In this document: in pieces, positions 39,569 to 51,600 of the stretch
Position numbering within the stretch: the first letter of the stretch is position 1
Layout of the letters: every line of letters starts with the position of its first letter
From: Pseudorhodoferax aquiterrae
GTDB lineage: Bacteria; Pseudomonadota; Gammaproteobacteria; Burkholderiales; Burkholderiaceae_C
NCBI RefSeq assembly: GCF_014652235.1
Contig: NZ_BMYK01000005.1
Location: 62,001 to 126,000 of the forward strand
Length of the DNA: 64,000 bases
Direction of reading: 5' to 3'
The notes under the pieces: generated by a model
What the model was told of the DNA's origin: nothing
What the model saw: only the letters and a program-made list of their open reading frames with translations
The model's database searches: none
Translations under genes and position numbers: made by a program

Positions 39569-39973
39569 ATGCGCAGACAGAACATTCGATGGTGCGGCGG
39601 CCTGGCGCTGTGCCTGGCGGTGCTGGCGGCTCTGCCTGTTGACGCCCAGCCGACGGCGGCGCAGGCGGCCGCCGCAGCCGGTGGCGGCAGCAGCAACTCG
39701 GCCAATGGCGGCACCGGGGGCGTGGGACTGGGCGGCGCCGGCCCGGGCGTGGCGGCGCGTCCCGGCATGGCCGGTGGCGCGGGCAGTCCCGACACGGCCC
39801 AGCCCCCGGGCAACGGGGCGCTGGTCGGCCCGCGCGCGCAGCGCCAGAGCCGCGAGCTGATGGCCGAACATCCGGAGCGCGTCGACCGCGCGCCCGGCAA
39901 CACGGGCCAGCGCGCGCTGATGCTGGACCAGTCGCGCCGGCCGGCCACCGCCGCTTCTGCGGTGAAGAACTGA
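39569..39973 (+). CDS. small secreted Gly/Ala-rich protein of unknown function
   Basis: 134 residues from the ATG at 39569, with GAAGGAG seven bases upstream (a GTG at 39554 is in frame but lies before that site). A twin-arginine-flanked hydrophobic signal peptide (MRRQNIRW ... VDAQ) is predicted, cleaved near residue 27. The mature part is Gly/Ala/Ser-rich (GGGSSNSANGGTGG, then GLGGAGPG), then a polar tail (RQSRELMAEHPERVDRA). No known domain recognised. Six bases before the next gene, so likely co-transcribed. Confidence 0.65.
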   Translation: MRRQNIRWCGGLALCLAVLAALPVDAQPTAAQAAAAAGGGSSNSANGGTGGVGLGGAGPGVAARPGMAGGAGSPDTAQPPGNGALVGPRAQRQSRELMAEHPERVDRAPGNTGQRALMLDQSRRPATAASAVKN

Positions 39974-39979
39974 AGGCGC

Positions 39980-40921
39980 ATGGACGAGGCGCTGCGGCTC
40001 CATGCATTCGCCTCGCCACAGCCCGGCGCGCGGCTGGTGGTGCTCGGCGGGGTGCACGGCGACGAGACCTGCGGCACCGTGGCCATCGAGCGCGTGCGCG
40101 CCGATCTGGAATCCGGCCGGCTGGCCTTGCGGCGCGGCGAGCTGACCCTGGTGCCGGTGGCCAATCCGCTGGCGCGCCGGCGCCAGCGCCGCGAGGGTGA
40201 GCGCAATCTGAACCGTTCATTCCAGCCCGATCCGCGACCCGCCGACTACGAGGCGCGCATCACGAACCGGCTGTGCCCTGTGCTGGCCCGCCACGATGTG
40301 CTGCTGGACCTGCACTCCTTCCACACCGACGGAACGCCATTCGCCATGATCGGCCCGCGCGACAACAGCGGGCCGCTGGAGCCGTTCCACCGGGCCCGCG
40401 AGGAAGGCCTTCTCGCGCTGCACCTCGGCACGGACTGCGTGGTCGAAGCCTGGCTGGAGGTCTACGCCGCCCGGCTGGCCCGGCGCGGCGAGGCCGGCGA
40501 TGCACGGGCCCTGGCCTTCGGCTGGGGCACCAACGAATACATGCGCAGCCAGGGCGGCTACGCGGTCACGCTGGAATGCGGCCAGCACCGGGACCCGCAG
40601 GCGCCCGAGGTGGCCTACCGCGCGATCCTGGCCAGCCTCGCGCTGCTGGACATGGCGGGCGAGCCGCCGCCGCCACGTCGGCCGCCCCGGCTGCTGCGCC
40701 TGGTCGATGTGGTCGACCGCGAAGCCGAAGGCGACCGTCTGCTGCGCGACTGGGCCAGCTTCGATGCAGTCCAGCGCGGCCAGCCCATCGGCCTGCGCGC
40801 CGATGGGCAAGCGGTCGCGGCGCCGTGCGACGGCGTCATCGTGTTCCCGAACCCGCAGGCCTTGCCGGGCACCGAGTGGTTCTATCTGGCCGTCGACAGC
40901 GACCGGGAACTGCGCGCATAG
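39980..40921 (+). CDS. succinylglutamate desuccinylase/aspartoacylase-family metallohydrolase
   Basis: 313 residues (MDEALRLHAFASPQPG). M14-like zinc site: His26 and Glu29 in GGVHGDETCG and a third ligand in LLDLHSFH; ERNLNRSF supplies the substrate-binding Arg/Asn. VTLECGQH near the middle carries the catalytic Glu. Removes an acyl group from an N-acyl amino acid or a related amide; no arginine-catabolism (ast) genes are near, so the substrate is open. Convergent with the transglutaminase gene, 4 bases apart. Confidence 0.87.
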   Translation: MDEALRLHAFASPQPGARLVVLGGVHGDETCGTVAIERVRADLESGRLALRRGELTLVPVANPLARRRQRREGERNLNRSFQPDPRPADYEARITNRLCPVLARHDVLLDLHSFHTDGTPFAMIGPRDNSGPLEPFHRAREEGLLALHLGTDCVVEAWLEVYAARLARRGEAGDARALAFGWGTNEYMRSQGGYAVTLECGQHRDPQAPEVAYRAILASLALLDMAGEPPPPRRPPRLLRLVDVVDREAEGDRLLRDWASFDAVQRGQPIGLRADGQAVAAPCDGVIVFPNPQALPGTEWFYLAVDSDRELRA

Positions 40922-40925
40922 CGCT

Positions 40926-41738
40926 TCAGGCCGGTTCCGTCACCACCTCGAAGCGCAGCAGCTGGTGGTCGCCGAACACCATGGTGATCGGCACGTCGGC
41001 CGCATCGCGGCCACGCGCCAGCAGAACGCGCCCGATCCGTGGCTGGTTGTGGCGCGCGTCGAAGGTATGCCACTGCCCGCCCAGGTAGGCCTCGAACCAG
41101 GCGCTGAAGTCCATCGGGTAGGGCACGGGCGGAACGCCGATGTCGCCCAGGTAGCCCGTGGCGTAACGGGCCGGGATGTTCATGCTGCGGCACAGCGCGA
41201 TGGCCAGGTGGGCGAAGTCGCGGCACACGCCCACGCGCTCGCGCCAGGCCTCGAGCGCGGTGCGGGTCGGCCGCGCACAGCCGTAGTCGAAGCGCAGGTG
41301 CTGGTGCACGTAGTCGCAGATCGCCTGCACGCGCGCCCAGCCGGGCTGCAGGCCGGCAAAGCGGCTCCAGGCGAAGGCCAGCAGTTCGCCATCGAAATCG
41401 CAGTAGCGGCTGGGCAACAGGAACTGCAGGGTCTGGACGGGCAGTTCGTCCACCGCATGTTCCCAGGCCTCCCAATGCACCGGGTCGGGCAGCCCGCTGT
41501 CGCGCACCACGGCCTGGTTGCGCAACCGCACCGTGTCGGTGCCGGCGGCGATGCGCACGCGCGCACACGCGTTGCCGAAGGCGTCCTCGTAGAAGTCCGT
41601 GGGCAAGGGCGGGCTCAGCGTGGTGTCCTCGGGCGCCAGCAGATCGCCGACGCGCGAGGGGTGCAACTGGAGCAGGTAGACCAATGCGGTCGGTGCGCTG
41701 ACGCGCAGCGCGATGTCATAGCCGATGCGGATCAGCAT
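40926..41738 (-). CDS. transglutaminase-like (bacterial) cysteine protease-fold protein
   Basis: 270 residues from the ATG at 41738 (MLIRIGYDIALRV). An N-terminal beta domain precedes a transglutaminase core with Cys in GVCRDFAHLAIALCR, His in WHTFDARHNQP and a following Asp, the typical triad. Cytoplasmic, no signal peptide. Such proteins often act as proteases or amidases; some are encoded with alpha-E/circularly permuted ATP-grasp genes, which are absent here. The frame extends upstream only as shadow. Confidence 0.87.
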   Translation of the reverse strand: MLIRIGYDIALRVSAPTALVYLLQLHPSRVGDLLAPEDTTLSPPLPTDFYEDAFGNACARVRIAAGTDTVRLRNQAVVRDSGLPDPVHWEAWEHAVDELPVQTLQFLLPSRYCDFDGELLAFAWSRFAGLQPGWARVQAICDYVHQHLRFDYGCARPTRTALEAWRERVGVCRDFAHLAIALCRSMNIPARYATGYLGDIGVPPVPYPMDFSAWFEAYLGGQWHTFDARHNQPRIGRVLLARGRDAADVPITMVFGDHQLLRFEVVTEPA

Positions 41739-41853
41739 GGCGGTGGGCGGCGGCGCCGCGCGGTGGTGTGGGCATGCGGCCCATGCTAGGGCCGGGCCCC
41801 GCTGCCATCCGCTTGGCTTCGCCCCGTTCGCACGTAGGCGCAGAACGCGCTGT

Positions 41854-43140
41854 TCAGCGCTGCAGCAGCCGCTCGAGCAGGTCCTGCGTGGGAAAGCCGT
41901 CGGCGGCCAGGCCCACACTGCGCTGCCAGCGCCGGATGGCACCGCGCGTGGCGGGTCCCAGCACGCCGTCGATGCCGCCGGGGTCGAAGCCCTGGGACTG
42001 CAGCGCCTGCTGCAGCGTCTGCAAGGCATTGCGCGAGAGCGGTTGGAGGTCGCGCGGCCAGGCGGCCTGGACCGCGGGGCCGCCCGCGAGGCGCTGGGCC
42101 AGCAGACCCACACCCAGCGCGTAGCTGGTCGCGTTGTTGTAGCGCAGGATGGCGCGGAAGTTCGGCCCGACCAGGAACACCGGCCCACGCGCGCCGGCCG
42201 GCAGCAGCAGGCTCGCGTCGGGCAGCGCGGGCAGGGCCGTGCCATCCATGGCGCGCACGCCTTCGGCGGCCCACTGGGTGCTGGACTGGCGCAGCGCGTC
42301 GTCGGCCCGGCCCAGGTCGAAGCCGGGCGGCAACTGCACCTCCAGGCCCCAGGGCTGGCCCCGCTGCCAGCCTTCGCGCGCCAGGAAATGCGCGGTCGAG
42401 GCCGTCACGTCGGCCATGCTGCCCCAGATGTCGCGCCGGCCGTCGCCGTCGGCATCCACTGCGTAGGCCAGGAAGTTGGAGGGCAGGAACTGGGTCTGGC
42501 CCATGGCACCGGCCCAGGAGCCCAGCATGCGTTCGCGCGGGATGTCGCCGTTCTGCAGGATGCGCAGCGCCGCCATGAGCTGGCCGCGCGCCCAGGCGGC
42601 GCGCCGGCCCTCGAAGCCCAAGGTGGCCAGTGCATCGATGGTGGGCGTGTCGCCGTAGTTGCTGCCGTAGTTGCTCTCCATGCCCCAGATCGCCACGACG
42701 ATCTCGGCCGGCACGCCGTAGCGCGCCGCGGCGGCATCGGCAACGGCGCGCACCTCGAGCAGCTTGTCCTGTCCGCGTGCCACGCGCGTGGGCGAGACCG
42801 CGGTGTCCAGATAGTCCCAGACCGTGCGCGTGAACTCGGGCTGGGCGCGGTCGAGGGCGATGACCTGGTCCAGGTGCTGGACGCCATCGAAGGCCGCATG
42901 CAGCGTGGCGTCCGTGATGCCGGCGGCGCGGGCCTCGGCGCGGAAGCGGTCCACCCATTGGGCGAAGTCCTGGCTCCGCGCTGGCGCGGGCACGGCGGCA
43001 GGCGCTGCGGTGGCAGGCGGCGCCGCCGGTGTCGCTGCCGGGGGCGCGGACGGAGCAGGGGCTGGTGGCGTCGCGCACGCCGTCATGACCAGGGCCGCCA
43101 ACAGCGGTGCGAGGGTGCGGTGGCGGTACGTCAGGGGCAT
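41854..43140 (-). CDS. lytic murein transglycosylase (MltB-like) lipoprotein with peptidoglycan-binding domain
   Basis: 428 residues from the ATG at 43140. The longer frame to 43230 would run into the tRNA gene and is rejected. The signal peptide ends at a possible lipobox (LVMTAC, Cys22), then a Pro/Ala-rich linker to about 60. The SLT_2 domain has catalytic Glu in IWGMESNYG, the AGAMGQTQFLPS motif and DGDGRRDIWGS. The C-terminal about 60 residues (GGIDGVLGPATRGAIRRWQ) are a peptidoglycan-binding domain 1. Cleaves glycan strands with anhydro-MurNAc formation in the periplasm. Confidence 0.92.
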   Translation of the reverse strand: MPLTYRHRTLAPLLAALVMTACATPPAPAPSAPPAATPAAPPATAAPAAVPAPARSQDFAQWVDRFRAEARAAGITDATLHAAFDGVQHLDQVIALDRAQPEFTRTVWDYLDTAVSPTRVARGQDKLLEVRAVADAAAARYGVPAEIVVAIWGMESNYGSNYGDTPTIDALATLGFEGRRAAWARGQLMAALRILQNGDIPRERMLGSWAGAMGQTQFLPSNFLAYAVDADGDGRRDIWGSMADVTASTAHFLAREGWQRGQPWGLEVQLPPGFDLGRADDALRQSSTQWAAEGVRAMDGTALPALPDASLLLPAGARGPVFLVGPNFRAILRYNNATSYALGVGLLAQRLAGGPAVQAAWPRDLQPLSRNALQTLQQALQSQGFDPGGIDGVLGPATRGAIRRWQRSVGLAADGFPTQDLLERLLQR

Positions 43141-43156
43141 GGGCGCGGGTCGGGTC

Positions 43157-43244
43157 TGGCGGAAGCTGTGAGATTCGAACTCACGGATGGTTTCCCATCG
43201 CCGGTTTTCAAGACCGGTGCAATCGACCACTCTGCCAAGCTTCC
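43157..43244 (-). tRNA. tRNA-Ser (anticodon UGA)
   Basis: 88 bases including an encoded CCA end (43157-43159). The acceptor stem pairs GGAAGCT with AGCTTCC; the T arm holds GTTCGAATC. The anticodon arm is ACCGGT-CTTGAAA-ACCGGC with anticodon TGA (complement at 43208-43210), reading UCA-type serine codons. A variable arm GATGGGAAACCATC of class II type is visible. It lies just upstream of the transglycosylase gene and downstream of ureG on the same strand. Confidence 0.95.
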
Positions 43245-43261
43245 GAGGCCGCGGATTCTAC

Positions 43262-43924
<663 letters not shown>

Positions 43925-43938
43925 GGTCGAAGGCTTCT

Positions 43939-44592
43939 TCAGGAACGGAACAGTCGGGAGTATTGGGTTTCGTGCTGGGCCGACAGAATGGCCAGCATGG
44001 GCGAGAAGGCCTGGCGCGCGTCTTCCGGCGTAGCCAGGGCCTGCTCGACGGCCGCAGGAATCGCCTGCGCCAGCCGCTGCAGCATGCGCTGGCCCGCGCT
44101 CTGGCCCAGCGGCACGGCCTTGACGGCCGCGGCCACCATGTTCTCGGCCCAGCCGAAGGCGAAGGCCAGGCAGGCCTCGCGCGGCGCCGCGCCGGCGCGC
44201 GCAGCGGCGAATGCGAAGGCGATGGGATAGCAGGGCGTGAGTCCGGCGAAGGCGGTCGCGGCGTCGCCGTGCTGCAGCTTGAGCCACTCCAGCATGGAGC
44301 GGCCCATCTGCTCGGTCTGCAGCACGAGCTCGGCCGATTCACGCGTGCAGCGCAGCCAGGCGTCGAGCTCCTGCACGCGGCCAAGGTCGCCAGCCTGCCA
44401 GGCCGCGACGGCCTCGGCCACCACGGCCAGGTCGCTGCGCGCCTGGCTCAGCTGTAGCTGCGCGAGCAGCCAGTCGCCGGCGGGCTGCTCGCCGTTGGCG
44501 AGCTGGGCGTCGACGGCCGCTTCGAGTGCCTCGGAGTAGCTGAAGCCGCCCACCGGAAGCGCGGGCGAGGCCAGCCAGATCAGCCCCAGCAA
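43939..44592 (-). CDS. ureF: urease accessory protein UreF
   Basis: About 217 residues with the start at the TTG at 44592 (then [18 protein letters not shown]). No ATG or GTG fits; a CTG at 44622, which overlaps the stop of the gene before it, would add ten residues and is the alternative. [21 protein letters not shown] is split between the start and the first helix; the all-alpha body and LYRLF-type C terminus (QYSRLFRS) fit UreF. It binds UreG in nickel delivery. The start choice is the main uncertainty. Confidence 0.9.
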   Translation of the reverse strand: MLGLIWLASPALPVGGFSYSEALEAAVDAQLANGEQPAGDWLLAQLQLSQARSDLAVVAEAVAAWQAGDLGRVQELDAWLRCTRESAELVLQTEQMGRSMLEWLKLQHGDAATAFAGLTPCYPIAFAFAAARAGAAPREACLAFAFGWAENMVAAAVKAVPLGQSAGQRMLQRLAQAIPAAVEQALATPEDARQAFSPMLAILSAQHETQYSRLFRS

Positions 44593-44618
44593 GGTGGGGG
44601 AGGAGATGCTCAGCGTGT

Positions 44619-45455
44619 TCAGAGTCGGCCCAGCAGTTCGGTTTTCTTGGCCTGGAATTCGGCCTCGTCCAGCACGCCCTTGGAGCGCAGATCGGCCAGC
44701 CGCTCGATCATCGCGAAGATGTCCTGGGTGTGGCCGCCGGCAGGCGGGCTCATGGTGGGCGCCGGGTAGGGAGCGGGCGGCGCCTGGTACGGCGCCGGCG
44801 CCGCGGGCTCCACGCCGTTGACCGAAATCACCGGCAGGCTGGCGACGTCGATGAGGCCGTACTGGCTGTTGAAGCTCAAGGAGCCGCCATAGGACTGCTG
44901 CTGCGAGAAGCCGCCGATCTGGTGGTCCAGCGTGTCGTAGATCGTGACCACGCCGTTGGCCTCGATGGCCAGGCGCCGCGCCTGCGCGAAGTTGGCGTAG
45001 CGCGTGCCGTTCTGCGAACCCGTGCTGTCGGGCCAGCGCAGCGTGGGGCCCCACCAGTCGGGCGGTGGCGGTACGAACAGGCTGGCGCCGTTGCTGTTGC
45101 TGCTGTCGGTGTAGCTATAGCCGCTGCCGCTGAACTGCTCCTGCCCGTTCTGGCTCTGCGACTGGAAGCTGCCGCTCAGCACCAGGTCGGGCTGGCTGGC
45201 GACCAGGTTGGACAGTTCGAAGCACAGCGCGTCGACGCGCGACTTCAGGTGGTTGTTGAACATGTCCGACACCATGGTCATGCCGCCGCGCATCCACTGC
45301 CCGGAGCCGCCGAACTCCGGATGACTGAACTGGGCCATGCCGCCGTTGCCCCGGACCACGGCGTCCAGCATGCTCAGCGCGGCGTCCGTGCTGATGCCGT
45401 GCCGCCTGGCGATATCGTCGATGGCCTGCTGGCCGGTCGGTGAGAGTTGGCGCAT
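44619..45455 (-). CDS. SHOCT-domain protein of unknown function
   Basis: 278 residues ([20 protein letters not shown]). The N-terminal about 90 residues are helical ([16 protein letters not shown], then [17 protein letters not shown]). A Ser/Gln/Asn-rich middle ([18 protein letters not shown]) leads to a segment with [10 protein letters not shown] Pro/Ala-rich linker is followed by a C-terminal SHOCT module ([18 protein letters not shown]). No membrane segment. It is not a known urease factor, yet it lies inside the urease run, 62 bases after ureE, with its stop abutting ureF. Function unknown. Confidence 0.7.
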   Translation of the reverse strand: MRQLSPTGQQAIDDIARRHGISTDAALSMLDAVVRGNGGMAQFSHPEFGGSGQWMRGGMTMVSDMFNNHLKSRVDALCFELSNLVASQPDLVLSGSFQSQSQNGQEQFSGSGYSYTDSSNSNGASLFVPPPPDWWGPTLRWPDSTGSQNGTRYANFAQARRLAIEANGVVTIYDTLDHQIGGFSQQQSYGGSLSFNSQYGLIDVASLPVISVNGVEPAAPAPYQAPPAPYPAPTMSPPAGGHTQDIFAMIERLADLRSKGVLDEAEFQAKKTELLGRL

Positions 45456-45517
45456 GGGAACCTCGCTCTGCAGTGGATGGGCGGATTCTGGCAGTGGCGG
45501 ATGTCGGGCCGCTGCGG

Positions 45518-46114
45518 CTATTGCTGCTGGTCCTGGCCGTCGTGGTGGTGGTCGTGCGCGTGGCCGTGACCGTGTTGGTGGGCGTGGCCATGGCCATGGT
45601 CGTGGTCGTGGTGCGCATGTCCGCCATGGTCGTGGTGGTCATGGCCATGACCATGCCCTTGCGCACCGTAGGCACCGCCTTCGGGCTCGAAGGCCTCCGC
45701 GACGGGCGTCACGATCAGGTGCATGGCGCGCAGCATGTTCGCCAGCACGTGGTCGGGCTCGATCTTGAGGTGGTCGGGCTTGAGTTCGATCGGCACATGG
45801 CGGTTGCCCAGGTGGTAGGCCGCGCGGATCAGGTCGAACGGCGTGCCGTGCGCCGTGCAGTGGGTGATCTTGAGCACATCCTGTGGTGCGGCCAGCACGC
45901 GGACCAGCGAGCCGTCCTCGGCCACCAGCACATCGCCACCCCGCACGACGGTGCCGCGCGGCAGGAACACGCCGAGCTGGCGGCCTTGCGAATCGGTGGC
46001 GTCGAAGCGGCTCTTCTGGCGCACGTCCCAGTCGAGTTCGACGGTGGCGGCGCGCTTGAGCAGCACCGGCGCGAGGCCGGCGCCCTGGGGCATGAGTTTG
46101 CTGGTGGTGAGCAT
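45518..46114 (-). CDS. ureE: urease accessory nickel chaperone UreE with histidine-rich tail
   Basis: 198 residues. The N-terminal peptide-binding domain and the metal-binding core (AHGTPFDLIRAAYHLGNRH) are standard UreE. The C-terminal about 45 residues are mostly His, Gly, Asp and Ala, with about 21 histidines, as in the Klebsiella-type nickel-storing UreE. Delivers Ni2+ to the UreG-containing complex. 82 bases after ureC. Confidence 0.95.
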   Translation of the reverse strand: MLTTSKLMPQGAGLAPVLLKRAATVELDWDVRQKSRFDATDSQGRQLGVFLPRGTVVRGGDVLVAEDGSLVRVLAAPQDVLKITHCTAHGTPFDLIRAAYHLGNRHVPIELKPDHLKIEPDHVLANMLRAMHLIVTPVAEAFEPEGGAYGAQGHGHGHDHHDHGGHAHHDHDHGHGHAHQHGHGHAHDHHHDGQDQQQ

Positions 46115-46196
46115 GGATGGCGAAGGAGAAGGCGCGACCGCCGCGACGCGCGGCGGCCATCGGCCACTATCGTAGACCTGCCGCGGGCCGGCCGTC

Positions 46197-47915
<1,719 letters not shown>

Positions 47916-48220
47916 TTACAGCTTTCCTTGTACGAGGCCGCGAAAGCCGTAGACCGTGCGGTCGCCGGCGAAGACCACCAATTCCACGGTGCGCTGCTGG
48001 CCGGGCTCGAAGCGCACGGCCGTGCCGGACGCGATGTTGAGCCGCATGCCGCGCGCGGCGTCGCGGTCGAAGTCGAGCGCGCCGTTGGTCTCGGCGAAGT
48101 GGTAGTGCGAGCCGACCTGGATCGGCCGGTCGGCGCCGTTCTTGACCAGCACGGTCAGCGTGCGGCGCCCGGGGTTGAGTTCATGGTCGCCCGCGTCGAC
48201 CAGCAGTTCGCCCGGCGTCA

Positions 48221-48224
<4 letters not shown>
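47916..48224 (-). CDS. ureB: urease beta subunit
   Basis: 102 residues ([19 protein letters not shown]). Family marks: [27 protein letters not shown] and the [13 protein letters not shown] block, shown here in parts. Structural subunit that packs against UreC. Overlaps ureA by four bases (ATGA). Confidence 0.97.
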
Positions 48225-48523
<299 letters not shown>

Positions 48524-48627
48524 GTCGCTCGGAGATCAGGCTGTGGTGGATGGCATCGAACGATTATTCAGCAAGCATCATGCCGTGCGACCCACGGGTG
48601 GCATGAAAGCTGCGCGGTCGGCGTCCC

Positions 48628-51600
48628 GTGCAAGAGACTTCCGCCCCCGTCGAACAGAACGCGCCGCAGCGCATCGTCAAGGTCCGGCGTGACTACAACA
48701 GTTGGGTCGCGCGCGAGACCATGGAGGACTACGCGCTGCGCTTCACGCCCACGCGCTTTCGCAAATGGTCGTCCTGGCGCGTGGCCAACACGGCCTTCGG
48801 TGCGGCCTCGTTCCTGATCCTGGAGGCCGTGGGTGCCACGCTGCTGGTGCAGTACGGCTTCGTCAACGCGTTCTGGGCCATCCTCGCCACCGGCCTGATC
48901 ATCTTCCTGGCCGGCCTGCCGATCAGCATCTATGCGGCGCGCTATGGCCTGGACATGGACCTGCTCACGCGTGGCGCCGGCTTCGGCTACATCGGCTCCA
49001 CGCTGACCTCGCTGATCTACGCCAGCTTCACCTTCATCTTCTTCGCGCTCGAGGCCGCCGTCATGGCCTATGCGCTGGAGCTGGCGCTGGGCATCCCGCC
49101 GACCTGGGGCTACCTCGTCTGCGCACTGGTCGTGATCCCGCTGGTGACGCACGGCGTCTCGGCCATCAGCCGGCTGCAGATGTGGACGCAGCCGCTGTGG
49201 CTGGTCATGCTGGTCGTGCCCTTCGCCTATGTGCTGCTGCGCGATCCTGGTGCATTTTCTGGTGTCACGCACTATGTCGGTGACAAGTCTTCGGGCGACG
49301 GTTTTGATCTGCACCTGTTTGGTGCTGCCCTGACCGTGGGCATCGCGCTCATCACCCAGATGGGGGAGCAGGCCGACTACCTGCGGTTCATGCCGGTGCG
49401 CCAGCGCGCCAACCGGGGGCGCTGGTGGCTGGGCGTGCTGGTCGGCGGGCCCGGCTGGGTGGTGCTGGGCGTGGTCAAGATGCTGGGCGGCGCGCTGCTG
49501 GCCTACCTGGCCATCAGCCACATGGTGCCCAAGGAGCGGGCCGTGGACCCGAACCAGATGTATCTGGCGGCCTACGAGTACGTGTTCCCCAACCTGGGCT
49601 GGGCGGTGGCGGCCACGGCCTTGTTCGTCGTGGTCTCGCAGCTCAAGATCAACGTGACCAATGCCTATGCCGGTTCGCTGGCCTGGTCCAACTTCTTCTC
49701 GCGCGTGACGCACAGCCACCCGGGCCGCGTGGTCTGGGTCGTGTTCAACACGCTGATCGCGTTCATGCTCATGGAGATGAACGTGTTCCAGGCTCTGGGC
49801 GAGGTGCTGGGGCTGTACTCCAACCTGGCGATCGCCTGGATCATGGCCGTCGTGGCCGACCTCGTCGTCAACAAGCCGCTGGGCCTGTCGCCCAAGGGCA
49901 TCGAGTTCAAGCGCGCCCACCTGTACGACATCAACCCCGTGGGCGTGGGCGCGATGGCGCTGGCCTCGGCGCTGTCCATCAGCGCCTACATCGGGCTCTT
50001 CGGCCCGCTGGCGCAGGCCTTCTCGGCCGTGATCGCGCTGGGCACCGCCTTCGTGGCATCGCCGCTGCTGGCCTGGCTCACGCGCGGGCGCTACTACATC
50101 GCACGCACATCGAGCCCCCACGCTCGGCACTTCGTGTCCTCGCTGCCCCCCGAGGGGGCTGCTCCGCCTTGGGGCGGCCCGGCGGCGGAGCAATCGACAC
50201 CCCAGGCCCACCGCTGCGTGATCTGCGAGCGCGAGTACGAAGGCCCCGACATGGCGCACTGCCCGGCCTACCAGGGGCCGATCTGCTCGCTGTGCTGCAC
50301 GCTGGACGCGCGCTGCGGCGACCTCTGCAAGCCGCGCGCCGCGCTGTCCTGGCAATGGTCGGCCGCGCTGCGCTGGCTGCTGCCGCGGCGCATCTGGCCC
50401 TACCTGGACACCGGGCTCGCGCACTACCTGCTGCTGATGCTGATCCTGGTGCCGCTGCTGGCGGCCGTCTTCGGCCTGCTCTACAGCCAGGAGACGGCCG
50501 TGACCGAGGCCGCGGCCGGTGCGCGGCTGGCCGAGGAGGCGCTGCGCTCGGGCTTCACCAAGGCCTACATGGCGCTGCTGCTGGCGGCCGGCATCGTGGC
50601 CTGGTGGCTGGTGCTGGCGCACAAGAGCCGGCAGGTCGCGCAGGAGGAGTCCAACCGCCAGACACATCTGCTCGTGCGCGAGATCGCACTGCACCGCCAG
50701 ACCGATGCCGAACTGCAACGCGCGCGCCAGGTCGCCGAGGAGGCGCGCCGCCAGGCCGACCAGGCCAACCAGGCCAAGAGCCGCTACATCAGCGCGATCA
50801 GCCACGAACTGCGCACGCCGCTCAACAGCATCCTGGGCTATGCGCAGCTGATGGGCGAGGACGCTGCCGTGCCGCCGCACCGGCGCCATGCCGTGCAGGT
50901 GATCAAGCGCGGCGGCGAGCATCTGCTGCAGCTCGTCGACGGCACGCTGGACATCGCGCGCATCGAGTCGGGCAAGCTCACGCTCAACATCCGTCCCATG
51001 GCCTTCGCCGACACCGTGCACGAGGTCGCCGCCATGTTCGAACTGCAGGCCGAGGGCAAGGGCCTGGCCTTCCACTTCGAGCCCGAGGGCCCGCTGCCCG
51101 AGCTGGTGCGCGCCGACGAGCAGCGGCTGCGCCAGATCCTCATCAACCTGCTGGGCAACGCGATCAAGTTCACGGCCGCGGGCCATGTGCGTTTTCGGGT
51201 CCGCTACCAGCGCGAGATGGCGACCCTGGAGATCGCCGACAGCGGACCCGGCATCGCGGCCGACGCGCTCGCCCGCATCTTCGAGCCCTTCGCACGTGCG
51301 CCCGCGCCGGGCCAGAGCGCGCCGGGCGGTGCGGGCCTGGGTCTCACGATCGCCAAGATGCTGACCGACCTCATGGGCGGCGAGCTCACGGCCACGAGCG
51401 AGCCCGGCGTCGGCTCGCAGTTCCGGGTGCGCTTGTTCCTGCCCGCCCAGCATGGCAGCGCCGGGCGGCAGGAGGCGCGGACCACGACGCCGCGCCACGG
51501 CTATGCCGGCCCGCGCCGCAGCATCCTCGTGGTCGACAACGAGGAGGTCGACCGCCAGTTGCTCGTGCACCTGCTCGAGCCGCTGGGCTTTGCGCTGCGC

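Noticed and set aside
43141-43230. N-terminal extension of the transglycosylase frame
   Set aside because: It would be translated from the tRNA-Ser gene; the lipoprotein signal starts at the ATG at 43140.
45530-45660. Short tandem-looking repeats resembling an array
   Set aside because: They are the codons of the His-rich UreE tail; there are no unique spacers of constant length, so not a CRISPR array.
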